64,000 nucleotides of DNA from Rhodonellum psychrophilum GCM71 = DSM 17998. GTDB lineage: Bacteria > Bacteroidota > Bacteroidia > Cytophagales > Cyclobacteriaceae. Each line of letters opens with the position of its first letter. Positions within the stretch are counted from its first letter, which is position 1. Of this stretch, positions 27,581-36,150 are shown piece after piece. The notes below the pieces were generated by a model. That model had not been told where the DNA came from, did no database searches, and was given only the letters and a program-made list of their open reading frames with translations. The stretch covers positions 114,340 to 178,339 of the forward strand of contig NZ_KB906682.1 of assembly GCF_000381545.1 (NCBI RefSeq), read 5' to 3'. A program made the position numbers and the translations under genes.

Positions 27581-28966
27581 TTAAAAGTCAAAACCCAAAC
27601 CAGCAGCATTCAGCATTTTGGAATAGGCTATTTTTCTATTGGCCTCCAAATCATTCAGGATCAATCTGGAATCCAAAAGTGTCACCTCCCTTGCATTGAT
27701 CAGGAAAAGTGAGCTTTCCCCCATTTGAAAACGGGTTTGCTCGCCTTCTAGAAGTCTGGTCAAACCCAGAATATTGGCGTTAAAAACGCCAAGCTGTCGC
27801 TGCAAGGTTTCAAATTTGTTGATTTCACTTTCCAACTTTGTCCTGAGCTGAATCGATTTCAATTCCCTATCCGACTGTTTAAAATCAAGTTTTGCCTTGA
27901 CCAATCCCAATCCTCCTCGTTCTTTTCTTAAAAACAGGGAGGTTTGGAAAGTGAAACCCCATTTGTAATTGTTTTCAAAGAAGGGAGAGGCATTCAGAGG
28001 TCCAACCGCTTCAGAAAGGAAATTATAATTGACTTTCATCACCGGCTTTAATTGTTCCGCTTTCCATCTCCTCTCGATCTCCAAAGTATTCAATTCAAAA
28101 TCCGCCAATCTCAGCAGAGGGTGATTGTTGATCAGCGCCCTCATCTCTTCCTTGTCAAAATCCAATTCGATGAACTCCAGAACATTTTGTGGAACTGAAT
28201 TTTCCGCAATATCCAAGGGGACATTTTCCGGATCCCACAAAAACGTGTTCAGTTCCTGGGTGGCATTGAAATACGCAATTTCGGCGGATTGAAGTCTAAA
28301 AGCTCTGTTAAGGACTTGTGTGTAGGCTTCTATCGTATCAATGGCCGCCAAACTTCCTTCAAAAAAACTTTCCTTCACTGCCTCAAAACGAATTTCTGCC
28401 AACACAACACTTTCTTCCAACAGATTTTGGTTCTGAAAACTAGCGGCCCAATACCAATAAACTTGTGTGGCCTCCAAGTAAAGATCATTGAGGATCTGCT
28501 GTCTCTCAGCTTGCGTAGCATCGATATAAACCTCTGCTTGGCGCAATGCAGCCCTTCTTTTGTCTATAAATAGTCCTTGACCCAAATTTACTGAGGCTCC
28601 AGCGGCAAGCAAACCATTCCCGGGAACAGTTCTCTCGGCATTGAGGTAAGTACCAGTGTTTTGTTCAAAAACACCTTTCAGTTCGACCCCGCCAACGGTG
28701 GGAACAAGAAGACCTGCTTCCTTTTTACGATAATATTCAGTTTCGCTGAACTCTTTTTGGTCATAATTACCATACAAAAGAGGATCAAACCCCCCTCTCG
28801 CAATTCTCATTTCCTGCTCCCCAAAACGCAAGGTAGTTTCTGCTTGCTTGGAAACAGGATGAAAATCCTTCACCAACTCGAGGAAATATTCATAGGTAAG
28901 CAACTCCTGCCCAATGGCCCCAAAAGAGAAGATTAAGCACAAAACAGTCAATGAAATTTTTCTCAT
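27581..28966 (-). CDS. TolC family outer-membrane efflux protein
   Basis: A 461-residue outer-membrane channel of the OEP/TolC family. A signal peptide (MRKISLTVLCLIFSFGAIGQ) is followed by two duplicated halves of long helices and short strands. Features include TTLRFGEQEMRIARGGFDPLLYG near the start of the first half, and ERRWKAEQLKPVMKVNYNF and TSLFLRKERGGL in the second. It should form the trimeric exit duct for the HlyD and ABC proteins encoded just upstream; its ATG overlaps the HlyD stop by four bases (28963-28966). It is the last gene of the TetR-ABC-HlyD-TolC operon. Confidence 0.9.
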   Translation of the reverse strand: MRKISLTVLCLIFSFGAIGQELLTYEYFLELVKDFHPVSKQAETTLRFGEQEMRIARGGFDPLLYGNYDQKEFSETEYYRKKEAGLLVPTVGGVELKGVFEQNTGTYLNAERTVPGNGLLAAGASVNLGQGLFIDKRRAALRQAEVYIDATQAERQQILNDLYLEATQVYWYWAASFQNQNLLEESVVLAEIRFEAVKESFFEGSLAAIDTIEAYTQVLNRAFRLQSAEIAYFNATQELNTFLWDPENVPLDIAENSVPQNVLEFIELDFDKEEMRALINNHPLLRLADFELNTLEIERRWKAEQLKPVMKVNYNFLSEAVGPLNASPFFENNYKWGFTFQTSLFLRKERGGLGLVKAKLDFKQSDRELKSIQLRTKLESEINKFETLQRQLGVFNANILGLTRLLEGEQTRFQMGESSLFLINAREVTLLDSRLILNDLEANRKIAYSKMLNAAGLGFDF

Positions 28967-30318
28967 TTCTTGCTGTCTTTAATGGCCTGCTGTTCCCTTC
29001 TGGTATAATAATCAGCTGGAAAACCGTTCAATTGCCGCCAGATTTCATACCAAATCGGCACATCGTTTAATAAGGCAATGCCATCGGCACCGGAGCCGAT
29101 TTTAAGTGCATCAGGCCATGGATGCTCTTCTGGATCTTCTACCACCAAAACGCGATATCCATCTGAAGTACTCGTAAATCTATCTATGGCTACCACAACG
29201 CCTCCAAAAGTCCCGTTCGAAAGCTGTGGCCAACCCGAAAATACAATCGCTGGCCAGCCGTCAAAAATAAACCGAACCCTATTCCCTTCTTTTACCAAAG
29301 GCAAATCTACGGGAGCAACGTACATTTCAACAGCCAGTTTAGCATCGGCTGGTAGGATACTGATAATTTCGGCACCTTCACTGATGGTTTCTCCGATTCC
29401 TACCCGTATGGCTTTGGTGACATATCCGGTTTGAGGTGCAAGTATATATCTGTAGCTACTTCTAACCTCATAGTTTGAGAACTGGTTTTCCAACTGTGAT
29501 GCTGTAGCCTCGGCATCGTATTGAGACGACATTGCCGAATACATATCGGCCTCGGTTTTAGCCATTTTATCCCTAAAATCATTGTCGATCGCCTGCAACT
29601 CAATTTTGGCAGAAATAAATTCATTCTTACTGCTCAAGAGCGTATTTTCTGCTGAAATCAAACCGGATTGAACTTCCTGAAATCTCAATTTCCTTGTTTC
29701 AAAATCCGTAAGCGAAGTCAAACCTTCCCTATAAAGGTTTTCTGCCCGCTGGAGTTGCTCGACCCCAACCTGGAAATTCACTTTGGACTGTTCAAACCGA
29801 ATGCTATCAGATTTCACCTTCAACTCTGACATTTTGAGTTTGTTTTCCGCCTGCTCTTTCCTGAGAATATTATTGGCCCTAAGAGCCTCAAATTGATTCT
29901 TTTGGGCCACTACCCTCCCTCCATAGGATTTTGCGGCCATGTTTTTGGCATCTACCTGAAGTTGGGTCCTTTCCAATAAAAGTGGATCAAAGAAATTGTC
30001 CTTGATTTCAGAAACCTGCAGAATGGTATCTCCTTTCTGCACATAATCCCCTTCAGCCACATACCATTCTTCAATCCTTCCCGCGATGATGGAATTCACC
30101 GTCTGGGGCCGCTGATCGGGTCTCAAGGCTGTGACATATCCATAGCTTCTGACATTTTGAGTCCAAGGCAAAAACACAAACAATACCGCCGCAGCCAGCA
30201 ACCACAACAATACCCTGATCCGGTTTTTCCTTTCATCTTCGGGCAAGGTCATTCGATAACTCTCGTAACCTTCAAATGACAATTTTCTCCCGATCTTATT
30301 CTTCGAAATGTTTAACAT
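28963..30318 (-). CDS. HlyD/membrane fusion protein
   Basis: A 451-residue periplasmic adaptor. A cytoplasmic stretch (1-35, ending PEDERKNRIRV) and one transmembrane helix (about 36-52) are followed by the first half of a lipoyl domain (SIIAGRIEEWYVAEGDYVQKGD, about 88-109), a long coiled-coil hairpin (about 120-280), the second lipoyl half (ILAPQTGYVTKAIRVGIGETI) and a beta-barrel domain. It links the inner-membrane ABC protein to the TolC-like channel. It follows the ABC gene after 12 bases and overlaps the next by four. The length and topology are those of type I secretion or ABC-efflux adaptors. Confidence 0.9.
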   Translation of the reverse strand: MLNISKNKIGRKLSFEGYESYRMTLPEDERKNRIRVLLWLLAAAVLFVFLPWTQNVRSYGYVTALRPDQRPQTVNSIIAGRIEEWYVAEGDYVQKGDTILQVSEIKDNFFDPLLLERTQLQVDAKNMAAKSYGGRVVAQKNQFEALRANNILRKEQAENKLKMSELKVKSDSIRFEQSKVNFQVGVEQLQRAENLYREGLTSLTDFETRKLRFQEVQSGLISAENTLLSSKNEFISAKIELQAIDNDFRDKMAKTEADMYSAMSSQYDAEATASQLENQFSNYEVRSSYRYILAPQTGYVTKAIRVGIGETISEGAEIISILPADAKLAVEMYVAPVDLPLVKEGNRVRFIFDGWPAIVFSGWPQLSNGTFGGVVVAIDRFTSTSDGYRVLVVEDPEEHPWPDALKIGSGADGIALLNDVPIWYEIWRQLNGFPADYYTRREQQAIKDSKK

Positions 30319-30330
30319 ACCTTTAGAATT

Positions 30331-32031
30331 TTAGGAGTTTTTTAATCGTAAATAATCTTGACTACTTCCGTCGAAAACGACTTTTCCTTTTCCCAATTCG
30401 ATAACCCTTGGAAAAAGTTTTATAATCTCATTGTCATCAGAGATCATCATCACTGTCCATAATCCAGCAGAGATATATTGCTTTACCCGTTCTTTGACTA
30501 CTGGTGAAAAATCTGAAAACAAAGCCTCTAAAAACAAAACCTTAGGTTTACCAACCAGACATCTTGCCATGATAAGACTACTCACAACGGCCTTGCTTAG
30601 CCCTTTTCCTTCCGGCATTAGTTCAGTATTCAAATCGGCTGGAAGTTCATATACAAATGTGTTCAAGCCCACTAGGTCTACAATCTCCCTTAGAAAATTC
30701 TCTTCTATATCCCGGCCAAGCACAATGTTTTCCCGAATGGTACCACTGAAAATGGATTCATGGGTAAGACTGTCACCCACAAAGCTCCTGAACTTTCCTA
30801 AATCCATGGTGTCGATCGGCAAACCATTGACAATAATTTTCCCTCTATACTCCGAATAAAGGCCAGCCATTAAATTCATCAAGGTACTTTTTCCACTTCC
30901 ACTTTCTCCAGTAAGCACCACCTTTTCTCCAGGTTGGAGGGAAAGAGATACATCGTTCAAAATTTCTTCTTCAGAACTCCTTGCCCTAAACCTCAGGTTT
31001 TGAATGTCAAATTTCAACCCTGTTTCTTCGGGACTGAGAGATTTTTCGGTTCCAGCTTGCATTTCCATCGGCAAATCCATGATTTGACCTATTTTCTCAA
31101 AAGCAGTTAGGGTATCATAAACGGTTTCCAAGGACAAAATTATTTTTTCTACCGAATTCACCACCAGAATAATGATGATCTCAGCGGCTACAAATTGGCC
31201 AATACTGATCTCATTGTTGATCAACAACAAACTTCCTGCTACCAAAAGGGAGGAGACAATCAGTACTTTGAACACGATCAGGATTTTGTATTGGAACACC
31301 AACACCCCAAAATGCTGATTCCTGTATTCCACATATGATTTGAGTAATTTATCCACCTTGATAAAAGGTAGATTTGAATTTCCCGCCAACTTAAAAGTGG
31401 CCATGGTTCTGCCGATTTCCTCCAACCAATAGGCAACCCCATATTTTGCTTTTGATTCATTCAGAGAGGTTTCCATTCCCTTTGGGCTTGTATAATAAAA
31501 AATCAGAAACAAAATTATGATCAGAATAAGCCCAAAAATGATGAAAAACTGGTGGTAAAAGGCCAAGAGTAACAAGCCAAAAAACACCTGAATGGTTGCT
31601 GTGGTAAAATCGGTCAGGATCTTTGCCATGCCTTTTTGAAGATTCATCACGTCAAAGAAACGGTTGACGAGTTCGGGGGTGTGTTTATCATGCAATTCAT
31701 CTAATTTCAACATCGGCAAGCGGAAAGCAAAGCCAAAACCTGTCTTGGTGAATATTCTTTGCTGCATTTTTTCTGTGAGGTACAATTGATTGATTTGTAG
31801 ATATCCTCCAAAACTAATCCCGGCGGCAACTACAAAAACAAGCAAAAGCCAAGAAGTGCTTACCCTTCCTCCCAAGATAAAATTAAAGATCGCTTGGATA
31901 CCAAGCGGAAGACTGAGGGATACAAGACCATTGAGAAGCGCATAGAAATAAATCGAATACACTTCTTTTTTTTCCTCTTGAAGAAATTTCCAAAATCTTT
32001 TGATTGGGGTGAGGGCGATTTCAATATTCAT
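30331..32031 (-). CDS. ABC exporter with degenerate ATPase domain
   Basis: A 566-residue TMD-NBD half transporter. The ATG at 32031 overlaps the TetR stop by 11 bases. Six transmembrane helices (about 25-300) are followed by an NBD in which only Walker A is canonical (GESGSGKST, about 375-383). Aligned by eye to the MsbA-like protein of this window, the Q-loop Gln is Thr (VGDSLTHESIF), the signature LSGGQ is LSKAV, the Walker B Asp is Glu and the catalytic Glu is Ala (VLFLEALFS), and the H-loop His is absent (MMISDDNE). Flanking residues align without gaps, so this is substitution rather than frameshift. There is no C39 peptidase domain. It may bind ATP but hydrolyse poorly, or need a partner. 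Substrate unknown. Confidence 0.88.
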   Translation of the reverse strand: MNIEIALTPIKRFWKFLQEEKKEVYSIYFYALLNGLVSLSLPLGIQAIFNFILGGRVSTSWLLLVFVVAAGISFGGYLQINQLYLTEKMQQRIFTKTGFGFAFRLPMLKLDELHDKHTPELVNRFFDVMNLQKGMAKILTDFTTATIQVFFGLLLLAFYHQFFIIFGLILIIILFLIFYYTSPKGMETSLNESKAKYGVAYWLEEIGRTMATFKLAGNSNLPFIKVDKLLKSYVEYRNQHFGVLVFQYKILIVFKVLIVSSLLVAGSLLLINNEISIGQFVAAEIIIILVVNSVEKIILSLETVYDTLTAFEKIGQIMDLPMEMQAGTEKSLSPEETGLKFDIQNLRFRARSSEEEILNDVSLSLQPGEKVVLTGESGSGKSTLMNLMAGLYSEYRGKIIVNGLPIDTMDLGKFRSFVGDSLTHESIFSGTIRENIVLGRDIEENFLREIVDLVGLNTFVYELPADLNTELMPEGKGLSKAVVSSLIMARCLVGKPKVLFLEALFSDFSPVVKERVKQYISAGLWTVMMISDDNEIIKLFPRVIELGKGKVVFDGSSQDYLRLKNS

Positions 32032-32707
32032 TTTCAATTGTTTTAAAAACCATGTTTTGGAAAAACTCCATTCGTTTTTCATCTCCGTTCTTGATTTCTG
32101 TCAATCCCGGTAGATGTTCGGAATAGTAGGATTGCATTAGACCGGAACCCATTACTGTGGACACCAATGCCTTTGGAAATTCATAATCCGGGTTGATCTC
32201 CGTGATAAATGACGCTATCCTATTTCCAATTTTATGATAATAATGGAAAAACCCATTTTGATATTCCTGATCAATTTCCTTGGTCATAAATGCCTTCGTT
32301 GCTTCATTTGTCAGCAGATGCTTTAAGGAAACCGGATCTATGTAATCATTGACTTTATATATTGGCCCGTTCACTAATATTTCTATTGCAATCTTCAGTC
32401 TTTTTTTTGGATCAGGCAAATTCGCAGTAGATATGATGAGATTGTGTTCCAAATATCCCCAGTACCAAACCATAAGAAATAGCAATAGCTTGTGTTTATT
32501 TTCAAAATAACGATAGATGGCAGATTCTGTGCAATCGACCTTACCTGCCAGTTTTTTGAAAGTAAATTGTTCAAGTCCCAGTTCTGAGATCATTTCAATT
32601 CCCTTGGCAACAATCACTTTTCCCAAATCAGAACTGAAAGGATCTTTCAAATAGATATTTTTGTTGACGTCAACCCTGATTTTCTTGAAGAGAGATTCCA
32701 TTGGCAT
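32021..32707 (-). CDS. TetR/AcrR family transcriptional regulator
   Basis: A 228-residue repressor-type regulator. The N-terminal helix-turn-helix (about 28-75) reads GLEQFTFKKLAGKVDCTESA then IYRYFENKHKLL, the standard TetR pattern. The C-terminal ligand domain (80-228) is helical and hydrophobic, as expected for a small-molecule sensor. Either ATG at 32707 or 32701 could start it. It is the first gene of the export operon, and a perfect 7-1-7 palindrome lies about 62 bases upstream, so autoregulation of the whole operon is likely. The inducer is unknown; a transported lipophile would be the usual case. Confidence 0.92.
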   Translation of the reverse strand: MPMESLFKKIRVDVNKNIYLKDPFSSDLGKVIVAKGIEMISELGLEQFTFKKLAGKVDCTESAIYRYFENKHKLLLFLMVWYWGYLEHNLIISTANLPDPKKRLKIAIEILVNGPIYKVNDYIDPVSLKHLLTNEATKAFMTKEIDQEYQNGFFHYYHKIGNRIASFITEINPDYEFPKALVSTVMGSGLMQSYYSEHLPGLTEIKNGDEKRMEFFQNMVFKTIENEY

Positions 32708-32768
32708 AAATTTAAATCAAATGCTTAAACCGACATCTTCTGAAAAAAGTTTACTTTACTTTTAAAAA

Positions 32769-32783
32769 GTTTGTATTACAAAC
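32769..32783. promoter_or_regulatory. Probable TetR operator palindrome
   Basis: GTTTGTATTACAAAC is a perfect inverted repeat with seven-base arms and one central base, placed 62-76 bases before the TetR start codon. Its size and position fit an operator for the TetR-family protein that heads the operon. Confidence 0.6.
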
Positions 32784-32859
32784 AAATTAAATAGACGAAG
32801 AATGTAGCGACTCGGTCTTTGAAGCAAACAGGCTTCATTAAATCCTGTTTTTACAGATT

Positions 32860-33225
32860 CTATTTGACCACCATGGCATATTTGACCAACTCTTCCAAAG
32901 AAATAAAGTCCAATGTTTTTTCATGTGTTGCTTCTAGATAAATATTGGGTGCAACCCCTTGATGATGGGCTTGCATCCACCTGCTGGCGCAAAGGCACCA
33001 ACGGTCTCCGGGTTTCAAACCTGGAAATGCAGCTGCGGGAATCGGGGTAATAAGGTCATTTCCCATTTTCTTGCTGAAATCCAAAAACTCCTGCGTCATC
33101 ACAGCACATACTGTATGCGTTCCCACATCATCCTTTCCCGTCTCACAACATCCGTTTCTATAGTATCCTGTAAGTGGAGAAGTACTGCAAACCATGAGCA
33201 ACTCCCCAAAGACATTATTCGCCAT
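32860..33225 (-). CDS. DUF2237 family protein
   Basis: A 121-residue soluble protein that matches DUF2237 along its whole length. Family hallmarks are the cysteine-rich start (CSTSPLTGYYRNGCCETG, about 13-30), GTHTVCAVMTQEFLDFS, FPGLKPGDRWCLCASRW (about 68-84) and NIYLEATHEKTLDFISLEEL at the end. No signal peptide is present, so the cysteines are in the cytoplasm and could bind a metal. The function of the family is unknown. It appears monocistronic, with about 150 bases to the TetR gene and a 248-base gap to the DUF983 gene. Confidence 0.9.
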   Translation of the reverse strand: MANNVFGELLMVCSTSPLTGYYRNGCCETGKDDVGTHTVCAVMTQEFLDFSKKMGNDLITPIPAAAFPGLKPGDRWCLCASRWMQAHHQGVAPNIYLEATHEKTLDFISLEELVKYAMVVK

Positions 33226-33473
33226 TTTTTTATTTGTTTTGTTTGATTATTAGGAGAAGTAAGAAGGATTTATGCATATCCACTGCTGCATAAGTCATTT
33301 TCACTTCTGAGAAATGGGCGTGATATCACCGATAGACATCGGGGCCTTTGTGAAAAAGACCGAAGAAATCAAACCCCCTGTGTTTTTTGGGTTTTCAACT
33401 GGTCCATTGGTTTATGGACAAAGTAGCGGAAATACACATACGAATTTAACAAAAGGATTAAATCCCAATCCAT

Positions 33474-33866
33474 TCAAGCCTTGAGTTTCTTCCAATCTGG
33501 GTCATATTTCAGTTTCCCCACCAAATTAAGATAGAGAACTTTTGAATAACGCAACATAATAGGCACCAACAACAGATTTCCAATCAGGACGGTCGTCACA
33601 TATACCCAAACATCCGGATCATCAAACAGATAGTTGAGCACAATAAGGACATTGACGACTAGGGCTACGGAGAATGCATAGCTGATGTACATGGCACCAT
33701 AGTAAAAATCAGGCTCTGGGGTAAGTACAGCATTACACGTGGGGCAATGGTTGTGCACGTCTGAAAGCTTTCTATAACTAATGATCGAGGTAGGGAAGAT
33801 TTGCCCCTCCCTGCATCTTGGGCATTTTGCAAGGACCATTGCTGCTCCTAAACTAACTTTTTTCAT
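33474..33866 (-). CDS. DUF983 family membrane protein with zinc-ribbon
   Basis: A 130-residue membrane protein of DUF983. The ATG at 33866 (MKKVSLGAAM) is preferred to a longer reading from 33902. A cytoplasmic zinc-ribbon is formed by CPRC (about 15-18) and CPTC (about 41-44), with the typical FYYGAMYISYAF motif before two transmembrane helices (about 58-80 and 88-108) and a basic tail. It is common in Bacteroidota and has no proven role. The gene is divergent from the 124-residue protein at 33981. Confidence 0.88.
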   Translation of the reverse strand: MKKVSLGAAMVLAKCPRCREGQIFPTSIISYRKLSDVHNHCPTCNAVLTPEPDFYYGAMYISYAFSVALVVNVLIVLNYLFDDPDVWVYVTTVLIGNLLLVPIMLRYSKVLYLNLVGKLKYDPDWKKLKA

Positions 33867-33980
33867 AACTAAAATATTGTGACCTAAAGATAAACAATCC
33901 AAAAGAAAGACTCTTGGTTATGTAACACATTAATGGAAGATTTTGATTCGGGGTTGAAATGGTTTTCTTAACTTTGAAGC

Positions 33981-34355
33981 ATGTTCAAAAGATTGAGGAT
34001 ACATAAGCTAACGCGGTGGATAAATTTCATCCTGCTGATGAACTTTCTGAATCTATCTGCAAGTTTTTATCAATCAGCTGAATCCCAGTCGATTTTCATT
34101 CAGTCCCAAGACCCTTTGGATACACTTACAGAACTGGTCTTGGAGTATTTTTTGGAAATGGATGACGACACTGTTCCCGACACTGAAGTACCGGGAGGAA
34201 AAAGGTCATTGCTCGATCTGAAGATGAATCTTCCCCACAATTTCTGGAAACTTGAATCTGTAAAGATTAATCTCTGGCATAAACACAATACTTTTTACAC
34301 TGATTTTTCCGAGAGCCTGTCACAGGAAATTGACTCCCCACCACCCAAAAGCTAG
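33981..34355 (+). CDS. Small protein of unknown function with N-terminal hydrophobic segment
   Basis: A 124-residue protein. A basic start (MFKRLRIHKLTRW) precedes a hydrophobic segment (INFILLMNFLNLSASFY, about 17-33) that could be a signal peptide or anchor. The remainder is acidic and polar (LELVL.YFLEMDDDTVPDTEVPGG), ends in PPPKS and has no motif I recognise. It precedes the outer-membrane barrel gene by 52 bases on the same strand, so they may be cotranscribed and functionally linked at the envelope. Confidence 0.55.
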   Translation: MFKRLRIHKLTRWINFILLMNFLNLSASFYQSAESQSIFIQSQDPLDTLTELVLEYFLEMDDDTVPDTEVPGGKRSLLDLKMNLPHNFWKLESVKINLWHKHNTFYTDFSESLSQEIDSPPPKS

Positions 34356-34407
34356 GGTTCTTTTTAATGTTCTAACTTAATTCAAACAAAAATTTCCATT
34401 TATTTAG

Positions 34408-35295
34408 ATGAAAAAAATCCTTGCAATGCTCGGGCTTTGCCTGTATGCCTTACCTTCAATTGGCCAAAATCTGTCTGACAGCCTTAAAATCCAAAAGAGA
34501 ATTTTAGATAGCCTTTTCCTTGACGAGATAGAAGCGCCACAATCCAAAGAAAAGGCCAAAATCCTCCATGCAGAACCCTTATACATCGATTTGATTCGTG
34601 ATCTGGGCGCCCGAAAAGGAGAAAAAGAATGGAATTTTGGCTTCGGAATGACCGATAAAAATGGTTTTGATGAATATGAAGCCTTGGTGGAATACGAATG
34701 GGCTCCAATCGATCGCCTTGGTTTTGAGATTGAAGTTCCTTTGACTGTCTTTTCCTCAAGAGGAGAATTGTCACAAAACCTAGAAAAACCCTCCAATAGG
34801 CTCGAATCCATTAAATTGGCGACTCAATGGACCTTTTTGGTTTCTGAAAAAGCAAAGACCTCACTTGCATTGGGCTATATTCACGAATTTGAGTTTGTAG
34901 ACCTCAACAATCTCAGTTTTCGCCAACTCTTCAAGGGGAATATTTATAACCCGATTTTCATTGCCGCAAAAAGATGGGGGAGCAATTACCACACCCTAAT
35001 CTATACTGGGCCAAGGATTGAGAAAGAATTCAATCAAAAAAGCCATGTCAGCTATGACATCAATACGAATTTTCACTACATGATCACCGGAACCAGGAAT
35101 TTTATAGGACTGGAAGTCAACAAGGAAATCTACCAGGGAAAAATGGAAACCGTATTGAGACCACAGATGCGGATTGGCTTGTCAGAAAGCATCATGGTGG
35201 GGATCGTTACAGGCATCCCGCTTAGCCGTCAAAACAATGGCATCAGTTCTTTTCTTAGGATCATCTATGAACCCGGATTCAAGGCAATGCATTGA
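34408..35295 (+). CDS. Putative outer-membrane beta-barrel protein
   Basis: A 295-residue exported protein with a signal peptide (MKKILAMLGLCLYALPSIGQ). Residues 25-50 are helical and charged. From HAEPLYIDLIRDLGARKGEK (about 52-71) onward the sequence alternates in short amphipathic strands with aromatic girdles (EWNFGFGMTD, YEALVEYEWAPIDRLGFEIEV, FHYMITGTRNFIGLEV), as in a barrel. The conserved LYIDLIRDLGARKGE segment recurs in many Bacteroidota proteins annotated only as hypothetical or transporter. Substrate unknown. A bidirectional terminator overlaps the end of the convergent next gene. Confidence 0.7.
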   Translation: MKKILAMLGLCLYALPSIGQNLSDSLKIQKRILDSLFLDEIEAPQSKEKAKILHAEPLYIDLIRDLGARKGEKEWNFGFGMTDKNGFDEYEALVEYEWAPIDRLGFEIEVPLTVFSSRGELSQNLEKPSNRLESIKLATQWTFLVSEKAKTSLALGYIHEFEFVDLNNLSFRQLFKGNIYNPIFIAAKRWGSNYHTLIYTGPRIEKEFNQKSHVSYDINTNFHYMITGTRNFIGLEVNKEIYQGKMETVLRPQMRIGLSESIMVGIVTGIPLSRQNNGISSFLRIIYEPGFKAMH

Positions 35296-35297
35296 TC

Positions 35298-35332
35298 AAA
35301 AAAGCCTTTGGGGGAATCCCCAAAGGCTTTTT
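35298..35332. terminator. Bidirectional intrinsic terminator
   Basis: AAAAGCCTTTGGGG pairs with CCCCAAAGGCTTTT around a short GAAT loop between convergent genes. A and T runs flank both sides, so it can stop transcription from either direction. Its right edge touches the stop codon of the minus-strand 70-residue gene. Confidence 0.9.
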
Positions 35333-35543
35333 ATTCTTCTGGATTCCATTCGTCCAAATCATAATCCTTTCCCCTGCCCCACCGAAGCAATTCTTCAATG
35401 GTGTAAACCTCAGTTGTATCAAGGTCTTTGACTCTAAAATCCTCACTGGAGATCCTCGCCAAGATCTGAAACCTTCGATTTTCCCCAAGATTGGTAAATT
35501 CGTAAGTCCTGCCCACGCGTAAGTTGTCCAATGCTATTGCCAT
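35331..35543 (-). CDS. Small conserved-looking protein of unknown function
   Basis: A 70-residue soluble, acidic protein: an N-terminal strand-rich part (LRVGRTYEFTNLGENRRFQILARI), then VKDLDTTEVYTIEELLRWGRG and an acidic tail. The strand pattern and the RVKDLDTTEVYTIEELL segment suggest a small SH3- or KOW-like barrel followed by a helix, but no family is recognised. Its start lies eight bases after the DUF4920 stop on the same strand, so it is likely part of that transcript. Short length limits certainty, but tight spacing and the adjacent terminator support a real gene. Confidence 0.65.
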   Translation of the reverse strand: MAIALDNLRVGRTYEFTNLGENRRFQILARISSEDFRVKDLDTTEVYTIEELLRWGRGKDYDLDEWNPEE

Positions 35544-35551
35544 ATTTATTT

Positions 35552-36058
35552 TTATGCGTTTTCTTTTATAATCACTCCTACTGCCTCAAATTTATATTCT
35601 TCCTTGTCGGAGGTGATTGCATCAATTTCTTCTTTGGATTTTCCTGCATCCTCAGCATAATGCTTTTGTGAAGCCACATCTGTGATGGATCTGGTGGCGA
35701 CACCATCCATAATTACGGGATAACCCATCGCGTTTTTTGGAACAAAGAAACCATAATCCTTAAAGGTCACCCGCATCAACTGCCCATCTGGCAATTCCAC
35801 CGTCATCCAGCATCCTTTATGGGCACAAACCTCTTTGATCTCTCCTATCACTTTCCCTTCAAAATCTCCTTTTGTTTCCAAGGTTTCATACATTTGGGCA
35901 ATGGTATAAACATTGGATTCTTCAACTTCGGCACCGAAATTCCCAGTGGCAACAGCCTCTGTCGTTTCAGTTAACTCCGAAGCCTCCTCTTTTTCACTCG
36001 GTGCGGGATTACAAGACCAAAGTAAGGTGGCAATTACAAAAACAGCTGATTTTTTCAT
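35552..36058 (-). CDS. DUF4920 domain lipoprotein
   Basis: A 168-residue predicted lipoprotein (signal FVIATLLWSC, Cys about 16) with a Glu/Thr/Ala linker (20-40) and a DUF4920 domain (about 42-165). The domain shows GKVIGEIKEVCAHKGCWMTV with two conserved Cys, an OB-fold-like strand pattern (MRVTFKDYGFFVP) and RSITDVASQKHYAEDAG. The CxxxxC pair might bind metal. The function of the family is unknown. It follows msrA by 92 bases and precedes the 70-residue gene by 8 bases on the same strand. Confidence 0.85.
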   Translation of the reverse strand: MKKSAVFVIATLLWSCNPAPSEKEEASELTETTEAVATGNFGAEVEESNVYTIAQMYETLETKGDFEGKVIGEIKEVCAHKGCWMTVELPDGQLMRVTFKDYGFFVPKNAMGYPVIMDGVATRSITDVASQKHYAEDAGKSKEEIDAITSDKEEYKFEAVGVIIKENA

Positions 36059-36150
36059 GTATGGTAGCGTTTAAAATATTTCCTAAAAGTAAATAGAAAA
36101 TAGTATATCGTCAAGAAACAGTTTTCAACACCTTTCCATTCCAGCAAATC

